DNA of 37,081 nt from Rhodobacterales bacterium (GTDB lineage Bacteria > Pseudomonadota > Alphaproteobacteria > Rhodobacterales > Rhodobacteraceae). Below the pieces are notes generated by a model. It made no database searches, was not told where the DNA came from, and saw only the letters and a list, made by a program, of their open reading frames with translations. The stretch's first letter is position 1, and every line of letters begins with the position of its first letter. The translations under genes were made by a program, and so were the position numbers. The stretch spans positions 1-37,081 of the forward strand of contig JAPLPF010000120.1 of assembly GCA_026400325.1 (NCBI GenBank), given 5' to 3'. Positions 7,500 through 15,988 of this stretch are shown in pieces.

Positions 7500-8825
7500 A
7501 TGGCAGACCTGTTCGACACCGTCGCATCGACCCCGGCCCCTGGTCCGCGCCCCCTGGCCGACCGGCTGCGGCCGCAACGGCTGGCGGATGTGATCGGACA
7601 GGAAAAGGTCCTTTCCCGCGATGGGCCGCTGGGGGCGATGCTGGCCGCGGGGTCGCTGTCGTCGCTGATCCTCTGGGGGCCGCCCGGCGTGGGAAAGACC
7701 ACGATAGCCCGGCTTCTGGCTGACGAGACCGACCTTGCCTTCGTTCAGATTTCCGCGATCTTCAGCGGGGTGCCGGAACTGCGCAAGGTGTTCGAGACCG
7801 CGAAGATCCGGCGGCAGAACGGGCGTGAAGGGAAGGCGGGGGGCACGCTTCTTTTCGTTGACGAGATCCACCGTTTCAACAAGGCGCAGCAGGACGGCTT
7901 TCTGCCGTACATGGAGGATGGCACGATCCTTCTGGTCGGGGCCACCACCGAAAACCCCAGCTTCGAGTTGAACGCAGCCCTTTTGTCGCGCGCGCAGGTC
8001 ATCGTGCTGGACCGGTTGAACCTGACCGATCTGGAACGGCTGGCCCAACGGGCCGAGCAGGAGCTGGGCCGCGCCTTGCCCCTGAAAGGCGAGGCGCGCG
8101 AGGCGCTTCTGGAAATGGCCGATGGCGATGGCCGCGCGCTTTTGAACCTGATCGAACAGATTGCCGCGTGGAAGACCGACGCGCCGCTTGACCGCGACGC
8201 GCTTTCCACCCGCCTGATGCGGCGGGCTTCGAAATACGACAAGGCCGGGGATGAACATTACAACCTGATTTCTGCCCTGCACAAATCGGTGCGCGGGTCT
8301 GACCCCGACGCCGCGCTGTATTGGTTCGCCCGGATGCTGGAAGGCGGCGAGGATCCCCGTTTTCTGGCCCGCCGCATCACCCGGATGGCGGTTGAGGATA
8401 TCGGTCTGGCCGACCCGCAGGCACAGGCGGTCTGTCTGGAAAGCTGGCAGACCTATGAACGCCTTGGGTCGCCCGAGGGGGAATTGGCGCTGGCGCAGGC
8501 CGTCGTCTACCTGGCGCTCGCCCCGAAATCGAACGCAGTCTATGTCGCCTACAAGGCCGCACGCGCGGCGGCGCGCGATACCGGCAGCCTGCCGCCACCC
8601 AAGCACATCCTGAACGCGCCGACCCGGATGATGAAAGACATGGGTTTCGGGTCGGGCTATGCCTATGACCACGAGGCTGAAGACGGCTTTTCAGGGCAGG
8701 ACTATTTCCCCGAAGGCATGAAGCGGCCGGTCTGGTACCTGCCCCCCGACCGCGGGTTCGAGCGTGAGCTGAAAAAGCGGATCGAGTATTTCGCCAAGCT
8801 GCGGGTCAGGCGTCAGGGGGGCTGA
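7500..8825 (+). CDS. rarA: replication-associated recombination protein A (AAA+ ATPase)
   Basis: RarA (MgsA) is a clamp-loader-like AAA+ ATPase that acts at stalled replication forks. The 441-residue product starts MADLFDTVAS. The family signature RPLADRLRPQRLADVIGQ comes first, then Walker A GPPGVGKTT (residues 60-68) and Walker B LLFVDEIHRFNKAQQDGFLPYME. Sensor region GATTENPSFELNAALLSRAQ follows, and the C-terminal tetramerisation region includes RRITRMAVEDIGLADP and YVAYKAARAA. A GTG six bases upstream in frame is an alternative start. The last 20 bases overlap the end of the convergent pyruvyl transferase gene. Confidence 0.95.
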   Translation: MADLFDTVASTPAPGPRPLADRLRPQRLADVIGQEKVLSRDGPLGAMLAAGSLSSLILWGPPGVGKTTIARLLADETDLAFVQISAIFSGVPELRKVFETAKIRRQNGREGKAGGTLLFVDEIHRFNKAQQDGFLPYMEDGTILLVGATTENPSFELNAALLSRAQVIVLDRLNLTDLERLAQRAEQELGRALPLKGEAREALLEMADGDGRALLNLIEQIAAWKTDAPLDRDALSTRLMRRASKYDKAGDEHYNLISALHKSVRGSDPDAALYWFARMLEGGEDPRFLARRITRMAVEDIGLADPQAQAVCLESWQTYERLGSPEGELALAQAVVYLALAPKSNAVYVAYKAARAAARDTGSLPPPKHILNAPTRMMKDMGFGSGYAYDHEAEDGFSGQDYFPEGMKRPVWYLPPDRGFERELKKRIEYFAKLRVRRQGG

Positions 8826-9720
8826 GCCAGGGCCGCAGCAGCGCCGAGAACCGGTCCCATTGCGCGGTGCGGATGCGGGTCAGATCGACGGGGGCGGGCT
8901 GCCAGTCGACGCTGGTGAAATCCGGGCCCAGGTGCACGGGCAGCAGGCCCTCCATGAAACCGAAGCGGACGCTGGCCTCGCGCCGGACGACGACGGTGGG
9001 TATCCCCATCGCAATGGCGGGGGCAGCGGCATGGTGCAGGGGGGTCACGACCAGGGTCGCCCGCTTGCGCAGGCGCTGCAGGATATGGTCGGCGATGTGT
9101 TCATTGCTGTCCATCTCGGCCAGCCCAAGCGGAAGCACGTTCATTTCGCGGCGCTGGACCAGAAACTCGGCCCCGGCCAGCAGGTCCTCGGGCATCGCCT
9201 GCAAGGCGGCGGCCGGCAGGGCACCTGCGCCCTGGCCAAAGACCACGATGACCCGGCCCCTGCCCGGGGGCGGCGCGGCGCGTCGGCGCGGAAAGGCGAA
9301 AGTCAGGCAGCCGGTGACATCGGCGGCGATGCCATGCGATTGCAGAGCCTCGGCGGTGACCGGGTCGCGACATCCGATCAGACCCTGCTGCCCCAGCCAG
9401 TCCTTGTGCCGGGTAATTGTTTCCTCGTTGGCATGAAACCCGATCCAGAGCGGCGTGATCTGCGGTGCCAGCGGAAAGCAGTTGCGGTGAAAGACCGCAT
9501 TCATCGGCAGCACCACGGGTGGGCCGGCATAGGTGCGCAAGGTGTCCCGGTCGATCCGGACAACGCGATCGGGGGCAACCCCAAGCCGCTGATACAGATG
9601 CCGCACGGCCAGCGTCTGCATGTTGTCGCCAAGATTGGCCGAATGCAGCCCGGTCCGGGCGAAGGCCAGGCGGCTGGGGGCCATGGTGTCGTAGGAAAAC
9701 CCGAGTGTACCGAACAGCAT
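8806..9720 (-). CDS. polysaccharide pyruvyl transferase family protein
   Basis: The protein (304 residues) resembles the polysaccharide pyruvyl transferase family, enzymes that add pyruvate ketals to sugars of surface polysaccharides. Supporting motifs are the N-terminal NLGDNMQTLAVRHLYQRLG (family N-x-GD-x), then RDPVTAEALQSHGI and TGCLTFAFP in the middle. A C-terminal THPLHH-like segment (VVTPLHHAAAPAIAMGIPTVVVRRE) is also present. ATG at 9720 has GGAGG five bases upstream; an in-frame ATG 12 codons later is possible. No other glycan genes surround it, so the substrate is unknown. The gene converges on and overlaps rarA by 20 bases. Confidence 0.75.
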   Translation of the reverse strand: MLFGTLGFSYDTMAPSRLAFARTGLHSANLGDNMQTLAVRHLYQRLGVAPDRVVRIDRDTLRTYAGPPVVLPMNAVFHRNCFPLAPQITPLWIGFHANEETITRHKDWLGQQGLIGCRDPVTAEALQSHGIAADVTGCLTFAFPRRRAAPPPGRGRVIVVFGQGAGALPAAALQAMPEDLLAGAEFLVQRREMNVLPLGLAEMDSNEHIADHILQRLRKRATLVVTPLHHAAAPAIAMGIPTVVVRREASVRFGFMEGLLPVHLGPDFTSVDWQPAPVDLTRIRTAQWDRFSALLRPWLSPPDA

Positions 9721-9776
9721 GCCGCCTCCGCCGCGGCTAGGTTGACGAATCAGGGGGGTAGGGTCAAGGACGGCAG

Positions 9777-10127
9777 ATGATTTCCGCGCTTCTGCATGTC
9801 GCCCTTGGCGGGGCTGTCGGGTCCGTTCTGCGGTATCTTGCCGTTCAGGCGCTGGGGGCACCGATGGCGACGCTGGTCGTCAACGTGCTGGGCAGCTTTG
9901 CCATCGGTGTGCTTTTCGTGGTGCTTGGCCCGAAGATGCAGTATGCGCCCCTTCTGATGGCGGGGCTGCTGGGCGGGTTCACCACCTTTTCGTCGTTTTC
10001 ACTCGACACGCTCCGTCTGGTCGAGGCCGGGCATATCCTGCAGGCCGCCGCCTATGTCGCGGGGACGGTCCTGCTGTCCCTGATCGCCGTCGCCCTTGGC
10101 GTCGCCCTAGCCCGAGGCCTTGCATGA
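9777..10127 (+). CDS. crcB: fluoride-specific ion channel CrcB/Fluc
   Basis: CrcB/Fluc proteins are small dual-topology dimeric channels that let fluoride leave the cell. The 116-residue protein has four hydrophobic segments and the family motifs: GGAVGSVLRYLAVQAL near the N-terminus, the conserved asparagine in VVNVLGSFAIGV, and GLLGGFTTFSSFSLDT carrying the phenylalanine box. AAGGA precedes the start. Its stop overlaps the start of the pseudouridine synthase gene (ATGA at 10124-10127), so the two are translationally coupled. The 56-base gap upstream shows no recognisable fluoride riboswitch. Confidence 0.95.
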   Translation: MISALLHVALGGAVGSVLRYLAVQALGAPMATLVVNVLGSFAIGVLFVVLGPKMQYAPLLMAGLLGGFTTFSSFSLDTLRLVEAGHILQAAAYVAGTVLLSLIAVALGVALARGLA

Positions 10128-11167
10128 CCGTCCAGCTTCTGACCGTGACCGAGGATGAGGGCGAACAGCGCCTGGACAAGTGGCTGCGCCGCCGCTTTCC
10201 GGAACTGAACCAGGTGGCGGTGGAAAAGCTGTGCCGGACCGGGCAGATCCGGGTGGACTCTGGCCGCGTCAAGGCGTCGGACCGGGTGATGCCGGGGCAG
10301 ATGGTGCGCGTGCCGCCCCTGCCGGACGCCGCCCCCCGGACGCAGGCGCGGGTGCAGGGCGTGTCGGCGGCGGACGCAAAGATGATCCAGGCTGCGGTCC
10401 TGTGGAAGGATGAGCATATCATCATCCTGAACAAGCCGGCCGGCCTGCCGAGCCAGGGTGGCAGCGGTCAGGGCGACCGCCATGTCGATGGGCTGTGCGA
10501 GGCGCTGAAGTTCGGCTTCAAGGACAAGCCCAAGCTGGTGCACCGGCTGGACAAGGATACCTCGGGCCTTCTGATGCTGGCGCGCACCGACCGGATCGCG
10601 CGTGCGCTGAGCGAGGCCTTGCGTCACCGGGCCGCGCGCAAGATCTACTGGGCGCTTGTGGCCGGCGTGCCGCATCCCCGGCAGGGGTCGATCAAGTTCG
10701 CTCTGGAAAAGGCACCGGGGCGGGGCAGGGGGGGCGAGGGCGAGAAGATGATCTGCGTCCATCCCGCCAGGATGGCCGACCATCCCGACGCCAAGCGCGC
10801 CCAGACCGACTATTTCACGCTGTGGTTCCTGGGAAGCCGGATGTCCTGGATGGCGCTGGAGCCGGTCACCGGCCGCACGCACCAGCTGCGTGCCCACATG
10901 GCCGAGATCGGGCATCCTATCCTGGGTGACGGCAAGTATGGTGGCGGCGAGACCGAGAACCTTGGCGACGGCTGGGGTGCCGGGGCAGGCGGGGACCTGT
11001 CGAAAAAGCTGCATCTGCATGCCCGCAGCCTGACGATCGAACACCCGATCACCAGGAAGATGCTGACCTTCACCGCGCCCTTGCCCGATCACATGGCCCG
11101 CACCTGGAAGCTTCTGGACTGGAACGAAGCTGACGTTCCGGCCGACCCGTTCGAGGGTATCCGGTGA
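10124..11167 (+). CDS. RluA-family 23S rRNA/tRNA pseudouridine synthase (RluC-like)
   Basis: This enzyme isomerises specific uridines to pseudouridine, probably in 23S rRNA. The 347-residue product has an N-terminal S4 RNA-binding domain (residues about 14-70), which RluC and RluD have but RluA lacks. The catalytic domain follows, with HRLDKDTSGLLMLAR (catalytic aspartate D143) and the GRTHQLRAHMAEIGHPILGD motif. A Gly-rich insertion is present in the middle (PGRGRGGEGEK) and near the end (GDGWGAGAGGDLS). The exact target uridines cannot be read from sequence. It overlaps crcB and the ATP12 gene by four bases each, making a tight three-gene unit. Confidence 0.92.
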   Translation: MTVQLLTVTEDEGEQRLDKWLRRRFPELNQVAVEKLCRTGQIRVDSGRVKASDRVMPGQMVRVPPLPDAAPRTQARVQGVSAADAKMIQAAVLWKDEHIIILNKPAGLPSQGGSGQGDRHVDGLCEALKFGFKDKPKLVHRLDKDTSGLLMLARTDRIARALSEALRHRAARKIYWALVAGVPHPRQGSIKFALEKAPGRGRGGEGEKMICVHPARMADHPDAKRAQTDYFTLWFLGSRMSWMALEPVTGRTHQLRAHMAEIGHPILGDGKYGGGETENLGDGWGAGAGGDLSKKLHLHARSLTIEHPITRKMLTFTAPLPDHMARTWKLLDWNEADVPADPFEGIR

Positions 11168-11871
11168 ACACCTGGGCTGCACGCCGGTTCTGGACGACGG
11201 CCCGCGTCCTTGCCGCCGACGACGGCTTTGCCGTGCATCTGGACGACCGCCCGGTCCGCACCCCCGCCAAGGTGCCGCTGATCCTGCCGACCGAAGGGTT
11301 GGCGCAGGCGATTGCCGACGAATGGCAAGGGGTCGAAGGCAAGGTGAACCCGGCGGTCATGCCCTTTACCCGCATGGCCAACTCGGCCATCGACAAGGTC
11401 ACGCCGCAGTTCGATGCCGTGGTGGCTATGCTGGCCGACTATGGTGGAAGCGACCTGATCTGCTATCGTGCCGAAGGTCCGGAAAGCCTTGTCCGGCGGC
11501 AGGCCGATGCCTGGGACCCGCTGCTGGACTGGGTGTCAACCGCACTGAACGCCCCGCTGGACGCAACGTCCGGCATCATGCATCGGGCCCAGCCGAAGGC
11601 CAGCCTTCAGACCCTGCACCGGGTTGTGCAAGGGCTGACACCTTTCCAGTTGACTGCGTTTCACGACCTTGTTGCAATCTCTGGGTCGCTGGTCCTTGCC
11701 CTTGCCGTCACGCGTGGCCGCCTGACGGCAGAAGCGGCCTGGCCCCTTAGCCGGATTGACGAAGCCTGGCAGATCGAAGAGTGGGGCGAAGACGAGGAAG
11801 CAGCGGAAATGGCGGCCGCAAAACACGCGGACTTCCTGCAGGCAGACCGATTCTACGCATTGTGCGGGTAA
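11164..11871 (+). CDS. ATP12-family F1-ATPase assembly chaperone (GTG start)
   Basis: ATP12 homologues bind the F1 alpha subunit during assembly of ATP synthase. In bacteria they are largely confined to alphaproteobacteria, matching the mitochondrial protein. The 235-residue product has the characteristic RRFWTTARVLAADDGFAVHLDDRPVRTP opening, then LAQAIADEWQ, the conserved PFTRMANSAIDKV and SDLICYRAEGPESLVRRQADAWDPLLDW. It ends with an acidic stretch (QIEEWGEDEEAAEMAAAKHADF). The start is GTG at 11164, overlapping the preceding stop as GTGA. It closes the crcB-rluA-like-ATP12 unit. No clear terminator follows. Confidence 0.93.
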   Translation: MNTWAARRFWTTARVLAADDGFAVHLDDRPVRTPAKVPLILPTEGLAQAIADEWQGVEGKVNPAVMPFTRMANSAIDKVTPQFDAVVAMLADYGGSDLICYRAEGPESLVRRQADAWDPLLDWVSTALNAPLDATSGIMHRAQPKASLQTLHRVVQGLTPFQLTAFHDLVAISGSLVLALAVTRGRLTAEAAWPLSRIDEAWQIEEWGEDEEAAEMAAAKHADFLQADRFYALCG

Positions 11872-11996
11872 CAAGTTCGCCCAAGGACTGTGCATGGGGG
11901 TGTCCGGGCCGCCATCGCATCGAACAACCAGCCGAAAACATGCGTTTTTCCTGATTTTGACCGGACCCGCTTGACCTTTCAAACCGCTTTAGTCGA

Positions 11997-12011
11997 CAGT
12001 GTCGGACACTG
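11997..12011. promoter_or_regulatory. perfect palindrome upstream of aapJ, candidate operator
   Basis: CAGTGTC-G-GACACTG is a perfect 7-bp inverted repeat around one base, about 100 bases before aapJ in the 238-base leader region. Two TTGACC direct repeats lie shortly upstream (about 11957 and 11971). The regulator is unknown. Confidence 0.35.
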
Positions 12012-12109
12012 GGAGAGAAACCCTCCAACAGTTGCGCTGCCGCGACAGGTTCGTGGCGCACCAAAAACATGCAGCCCTTGAAAGGCTGCGCACTCAGGAA
12101 GAGGTAGAA

Positions 12110-13126
12110 ATGAAGAAATCCGTATTCTTCGGCGCGCTCGCTGCCACCACGCTTGTGGCCGGGCTGTCGTCCGCCGGCACGGTTGACGACATCAAGGCGC
12201 GGGGCGAACTGATCTGCGGGTCGAACACCGGCCTGACCGGATTCGGCACCCCGGACGCCAGCGGCAACTGGACCGGCTTTGACGTTGACCTGTGCCGCGC
12301 CATCGCGGCGGCAGTCCTCGGCGATGCCACCAAGGTCAAGTTCGTTCCGACCACCGGCGAAACCCGCTTCACCGCGCTGCAGTCGGGCGAAGTGGACCTT
12401 CTGGTCCGCAACTCGACCTGGACCGCCTCGCGCGACAGCGAACTCGCGCTCGATTTCGTGGCCGTGAACTACTACGACGGCCAGGGCTTCATGGTGAAGA
12501 AAGACCTTGGCGTGTCCTCGGCCAAGGAACTGGACGGTGCCACCGTCTGCATCCAGACAGGCACCACGACCGAGCTGAACCTGGCTGACTTCTTCAAGCA
12601 GAACAACATCAGCTATCAGCCGGTCACCGTGGCCGACGACAGCGAAGCGCAGCGCCAGTACCTGGCCGGCGCCTGCGACGCCTACACCACCGACGCCTCG
12701 GGCCTGGCCGCCAGCCGCGCGACCATGCCGGACGCCGAAAACCATGTCATCCTGCCCGAGATCATCTCGAAGGAACCTCTCGGCCCGGTCGTTCGCCATG
12801 GCGACAACAACTGGGGCGACGTGGTCCGCTGGACCTACTACGCGCTTCTGATCGCTGAAGAAAAAGGCATCACCGCTGCCAACGTCGAGGAAGTCCTTGC
12901 CTCGACCACGGACGAGGAAGTCAAGCGTCTTCTGGGCGCATCGGGCGACATGGGGGTCAAGTTCGGCCTCGACAACGCCGCGTTCAAGAACGCCATCATG
13001 GCGGGCGGCAACTATGGCGAGATCTTCGCCCGCAACATCGGTGAAGGCACCTCGATCAATCTGGCCCGTGGCTTGAACGCGCTGTGGACGCAAGGCGGCC
13101 TGCAGTACGCTCCGCCGTTCCGTTGA
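12110..13126 (+). CDS. aapJ: general L-amino-acid ABC transporter, periplasmic binding protein
   Basis: This is the solute-binding component of the Aap/Bzt importer, which takes up glutamate, glutamine, aspartate and related amino acids. The 338-residue product has a signal peptide (MKKSVFFGALAATTLVAGLSSA, residues 1-22). The type-II binding-protein fold follows, with RGELICGSNTGLTGFG, GFDVDLCRAIAAAVLGD and the family segment LLVRNSTWTASRDSELALDF. It ends YAPPFR. The start at 12110 follows GAAGAGG. It is the first gene of aapJQMP and is separated from aapQ by a strong hairpin, which usually lets the binding protein be made in excess over the membrane parts. It corresponds to BztA of Rhodobacter capsulatus. 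Confidence 0.95.
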   Translation: MKKSVFFGALAATTLVAGLSSAGTVDDIKARGELICGSNTGLTGFGTPDASGNWTGFDVDLCRAIAAAVLGDATKVKFVPTTGETRFTALQSGEVDLLVRNSTWTASRDSELALDFVAVNYYDGQGFMVKKDLGVSSAKELDGATVCIQTGTTTELNLADFFKQNNISYQPVTVADDSEAQRQYLAGACDAYTTDASGLAASRATMPDAENHVILPEIISKEPLGPVVRHGDNNWGDVVRWTYYALLIAEEKGITAANVEEVLASTTDEEVKRLLGASGDMGVKFGLDNAAFKNAIMAGGNYGEIFARNIGEGTSINLARGLNALWTQGGLQYAPPFR

Positions 13127-13137
13127 TCCAGTGACCC

Positions 13138-13170
13138 GGGGGCGCCGTCGTGGCGCCCCCGCTTTCGTTT
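13138..13170 (+). terminator. hairpin between aapJ and aapQ, likely partial terminator/mRNA stabiliser
   Basis: GGGGGCGCC (13138-13146), loop GTCGT, GGCGCCCCC (13152-13160), then GCTTTCGTTTC. It lies 11 bases after the aapJ stop, and the rest of the operon continues downstream. It probably protects the aapJ message or attenuates read-through. Confidence 0.75.
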
Positions 13171-13260
13171 CAATGAAAACCTGACCGGCAGGGGAGGCCC
13201 CCGACCGTCACCGGGAAAACCTGGGGCGCGTGCGTCGGCCAAGGAAGACAGGGGGATGCC

Positions 13261-14538
13261 ATGGCAATGGCAACGGACGTGCCGAAAGATGGCTTTCGGC
13301 TTTCGATGCTGGTCTACGATACGCGCTACCGGTCCTACACGATCCAGATCGTGGTGCTGGTGCTGTTCGCGCTGGCGGTGGCCTGGCTTCTGAACAACAC
13401 CGTCCAGAACCTGGAAGCGCGCGGCAAGGAGTTCAACTTCGGCTTCCTGTGGCAGCGCGCCGGCTATGACATCGGCCAGCAGCTGATCCCGTACAGCAAC
13501 GACGATACCCACTTCCGCGCGCTTCTGGTCGGACTTCTGAACACTCTGGTGGTGGCCTTCTTCGGCTGCATCTTCGCCACCGTCCTGGGCGTGATCATCG
13601 GTGTGCTGCGCCTGTCGAAGAACTGGCTCGTCGGCCGCCTGATGACCGTCTATGTCGAAGCCTTCCGCAACGTGCCCCTCCTGTTGTGGATCCTTCTGTC
13701 CTACGTCATCCTGTCGGAAACCACGCCCAACCCCAAGGATTTCCGCCTGACCGACGAGATGGCCGCCGCGGGTGAGGCCCCTGCCGCCTCGATGATGTTC
13801 TGGGACAGCGTGGCCGTCACCAACCGGGGCACCAACATCCCCTCGCCGCTGTTCGAGCGGGGCCTCGGGTCGGTCGATCTTGGGCTTTTCACCGTGAACC
13901 TGACGCTGCTTGCCGTGATCGCGGTCATTGCCGGGTCGGTCTGGTTCAACCGTCGCCTGTTGTCCGGCGCCCGTGCAAGGCAGGAGTCGACCGGGGACCG
14001 CCCGGTCACCTGGTGGAAATCGCTTCTCATCCTGTTTGCGCCGATCACCCTTCTGTTGCTGGCCATGGGCTTCCATCTTGAAGTGCCAACGCTGCAGGGA
14101 TTCAACTTCAAGGGCGGTATCCTTGTCGCCCACAGCTTTACCGCGCTGCTGATCGCGCTGACGCTGTACACCGCCGCCTTCATCGCCGAAATCGTCCGTG
14201 CCGGCATCCAGGCCATCAGCCGGGGGCAAAGCGAGGCGGCCTTTGCCCTTGGTCTTCGCCCGGGCCGCACGATGAACCTTGTCATCCTGCCGCAGGCGCT
14301 GCGGGTGATCATCCCGCCCCTGATCAGCCAGTACCTGAACCTGACCAAGAACACCTCGCTTGGCATAGCGGTCAGCTATCTTGACCTGCGGGGCACGCTG
14401 GGCGGCATCACGCTGAACCAGACAGGGCGCGAGCTGGAATGCATGCTGCTGATGATGCTGATCTACCTGTCGATCAGCCTTTCGATCTCGGCTGTGATGA
14501 ACATGTACAACAATTCCGTACAGTTGAAGGCGCGCTAA
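13261..14538 (+). CDS. aapQ: general L-amino-acid ABC transporter, permease AapQ
   Basis: This is the first of two membrane subunits of the Aap/Bzt importer. The 425-residue protein has an N-terminal helix near residues 28-45, a permease segment around 80-150 (LLVGLLNTLVVAFFGCIFATVLG, EAFRNVPLLLWILL) and a long periplasmic insert. Then come a helix pair and the C-terminal EAA loop for ATPase contact (GIQAISRGQSEAAFALGLRPG). The Aap-type long inserts distinguish it from the usual 220-residue amino-acid permeases. GGGGG precedes the ATG at 13261; an ATG two codons later is also possible. aapM starts one base after the stop. Confidence 0.94.
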   Translation: MAMATDVPKDGFRLSMLVYDTRYRSYTIQIVVLVLFALAVAWLLNNTVQNLEARGKEFNFGFLWQRAGYDIGQQLIPYSNDDTHFRALLVGLLNTLVVAFFGCIFATVLGVIIGVLRLSKNWLVGRLMTVYVEAFRNVPLLLWILLSYVILSETTPNPKDFRLTDEMAAAGEAPAASMMFWDSVAVTNRGTNIPSPLFERGLGSVDLGLFTVNLTLLAVIAVIAGSVWFNRRLLSGARARQESTGDRPVTWWKSLLILFAPITLLLLAMGFHLEVPTLQGFNFKGGILVAHSFTALLIALTLYTAAFIAEIVRAGIQAISRGQSEAAFALGLRPGRTMNLVILPQALRVIIPPLISQYLNLTKNTSLGIAVSYLDLRGTLGGITLNQTGRELECMLLMMLIYLSISLSISAVMNMYNNSVQLKAR

Positions 14539-14539
14539 G

Positions 14540-15979
14540 ATGGACAAGCACTTTGCCCGCTCCGAGATGCTGCCCCCGCTGCCGCCGCCCCTGACCGAGC
14601 GTGGCGTGGTCAAGTGGCTGCGCGAGAATCTGTTCTCGACCCCGTTCAACATTGCGCTGACCCTGTTTGGGATTCTGGTGCTTTGGTGGCTGGTCTCGAC
14701 CTCGCTGCCCTGGTGGCTGAATTCCGTCTGGGTCGCCGACTCGCTGGGTCAGTGCCGCGACATCGTGGCCGCCAATGCCGGGGAAGGTGCCACCGGGGCC
14801 TGCTGGGCGTCGATCCACGTCTGGTGGGGGGCCTTCATCTTCGGGTTTTATCCACCAGAGGAATGGTGGCGTCCGATCCTTGCGTTCGGGCTGCTTTTTG
14901 CGGCGCTCGCACCAGTGCTGTTCGCTGGCCAAAAGCGCAACCTGACGCTTCTTCTTGGCGTCGTCGCGGCCTTCCTTCTGGTCACGCTCTGGCTGGCCGG
15001 AACGCCGACACTGGCCTTCCTTCTGGCCGTCGCGCTGATCGCCGGGCTTGTCGGGCTGGCCCAGGTCGCGCCCGGACGGCTTTTGTGGTTCACACTGGTC
15101 TATCCGGCACTGTGCTTCTGGCTCTTGTGGGGCGGGTCGATCTGGTCGCCGCTGGTCGCCATGGCCGGCTTTGCGGTTCTTTACGCCGTGTTCCGTGCCG
15201 CGTCCCCGCTTATCGGCCTTTCGCCGGCGGCGGGCGCGGGTTTCGTCGCGGCGGTTCTCTGGTGGCTTTACCTTGACGCGCCGGTGGCTGCTGCGCTGCA
15301 GTCTGTCCTGCCGCTGGCGATCGAGGCGATCAATTCCGACCAGTTCGGCGGCTTTCTTCTGGCCACGGTGATCGGTGTCACCGGTATCAGCTTTTCGCTT
15401 CCCATCGGTATCCTGCTGGCGCTGGGGCGGCAGTCCGACATGCTGATCGTCAAGACGCTGTCCGTCGGCTTTATCGAGTTCGTGCGCGGGGTGCCGCTGA
15501 TCACGCTCCTTTTTACCGCGTCGCTTCTGCTGCAGTACTTCCTGCCGCCGGGAACGAATTTCGACATCATCCTGCGCGTCATCATCCTGGTCACCTTCTT
15601 CGCCGCCGCCTACCTGGCCGAGGTGATCCGGGGTGGTCTTGCAGCCCTGCCGCGCGGGCAGTACGAGGCGGCCGATGCCCTCGGTCTTGACTACTGGCGG
15701 GCGCAGCGGCTGATCATCCTGCCGCAGGCGCTGAAAATCTCGATCCCCGCGATCGTCTCGACCTTTATCGGGCTTTTCAAGGACACCACGCTGGTCAGCT
15801 TTGTCGGCCTTATGGACCCCCTGCGCGGTGTCACGACGATCCTGCGCGCCGACATCAACTGGAAGGGCATCTACTGGGAGCCCTACATCTTTGTCGGATT
15901 CATCTTCTTTCTCATCTGCTTCGGCATGTCCCGGTACTCGATGTACCTGGAAAAGAAGCTGAAGACCGATCACCGCTAG
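14540..15979 (+). CDS. aapM: general L-amino-acid ABC transporter, permease AapM
   Basis: This is the second membrane subunit of the importer. The 479-residue product has several extra N-terminal helices (roughly residues 37-55, 105-135, 140-180, 190-260). A standard HisM-type permease domain follows, from about residue 275 (GGFLLATVIGVTGISFSLPIG, VEFVRGVPLITLLF-like region). The EAA loop is GLAALPRGQYEAADALGLDYWR. It ends with a basic tail (EKKLKTDHR). The start at 14540 follows GAAGG and is one base after the aapQ stop, so the two are co-translated. It is equivalent to BztC. Confidence 0.94.
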   Translation: MDKHFARSEMLPPLPPPLTERGVVKWLRENLFSTPFNIALTLFGILVLWWLVSTSLPWWLNSVWVADSLGQCRDIVAANAGEGATGACWASIHVWWGAFIFGFYPPEEWWRPILAFGLLFAALAPVLFAGQKRNLTLLLGVVAAFLLVTLWLAGTPTLAFLLAVALIAGLVGLAQVAPGRLLWFTLVYPALCFWLLWGGSIWSPLVAMAGFAVLYAVFRAASPLIGLSPAAGAGFVAAVLWWLYLDAPVAAALQSVLPLAIEAINSDQFGGFLLATVIGVTGISFSLPIGILLALGRQSDMLIVKTLSVGFIEFVRGVPLITLLFTASLLLQYFLPPGTNFDIILRVIILVTFFAAAYLAEVIRGGLAALPRGQYEAADALGLDYWRAQRLIILPQALKISIPAIVSTFIGLFKDTTLVSFVGLMDPLRGVTTILRADINWKGIYWEPYIFVGFIFFLICFGMSRYSMYLEKKLKTDHR

Positions 15980-15988
15980 GGACATATC

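Noticed and set aside
6642-8672. 676-codon open frame on the minus strand
   Set aside because: It lies antisense to luxI and rarA, has no recognisable domain, and its composition is typical of GC-rich shadow frames.
9721-9776. Fluoride riboswitch ahead of crcB
   Set aside because: The gap is only 56 bases and shows none of the expected conserved pseudoknot sequence.
14474-15985. 503-codon minus-strand open frame
   Set aside because: It is exactly antisense to aapM, with low-complexity charged sequence and no family features.
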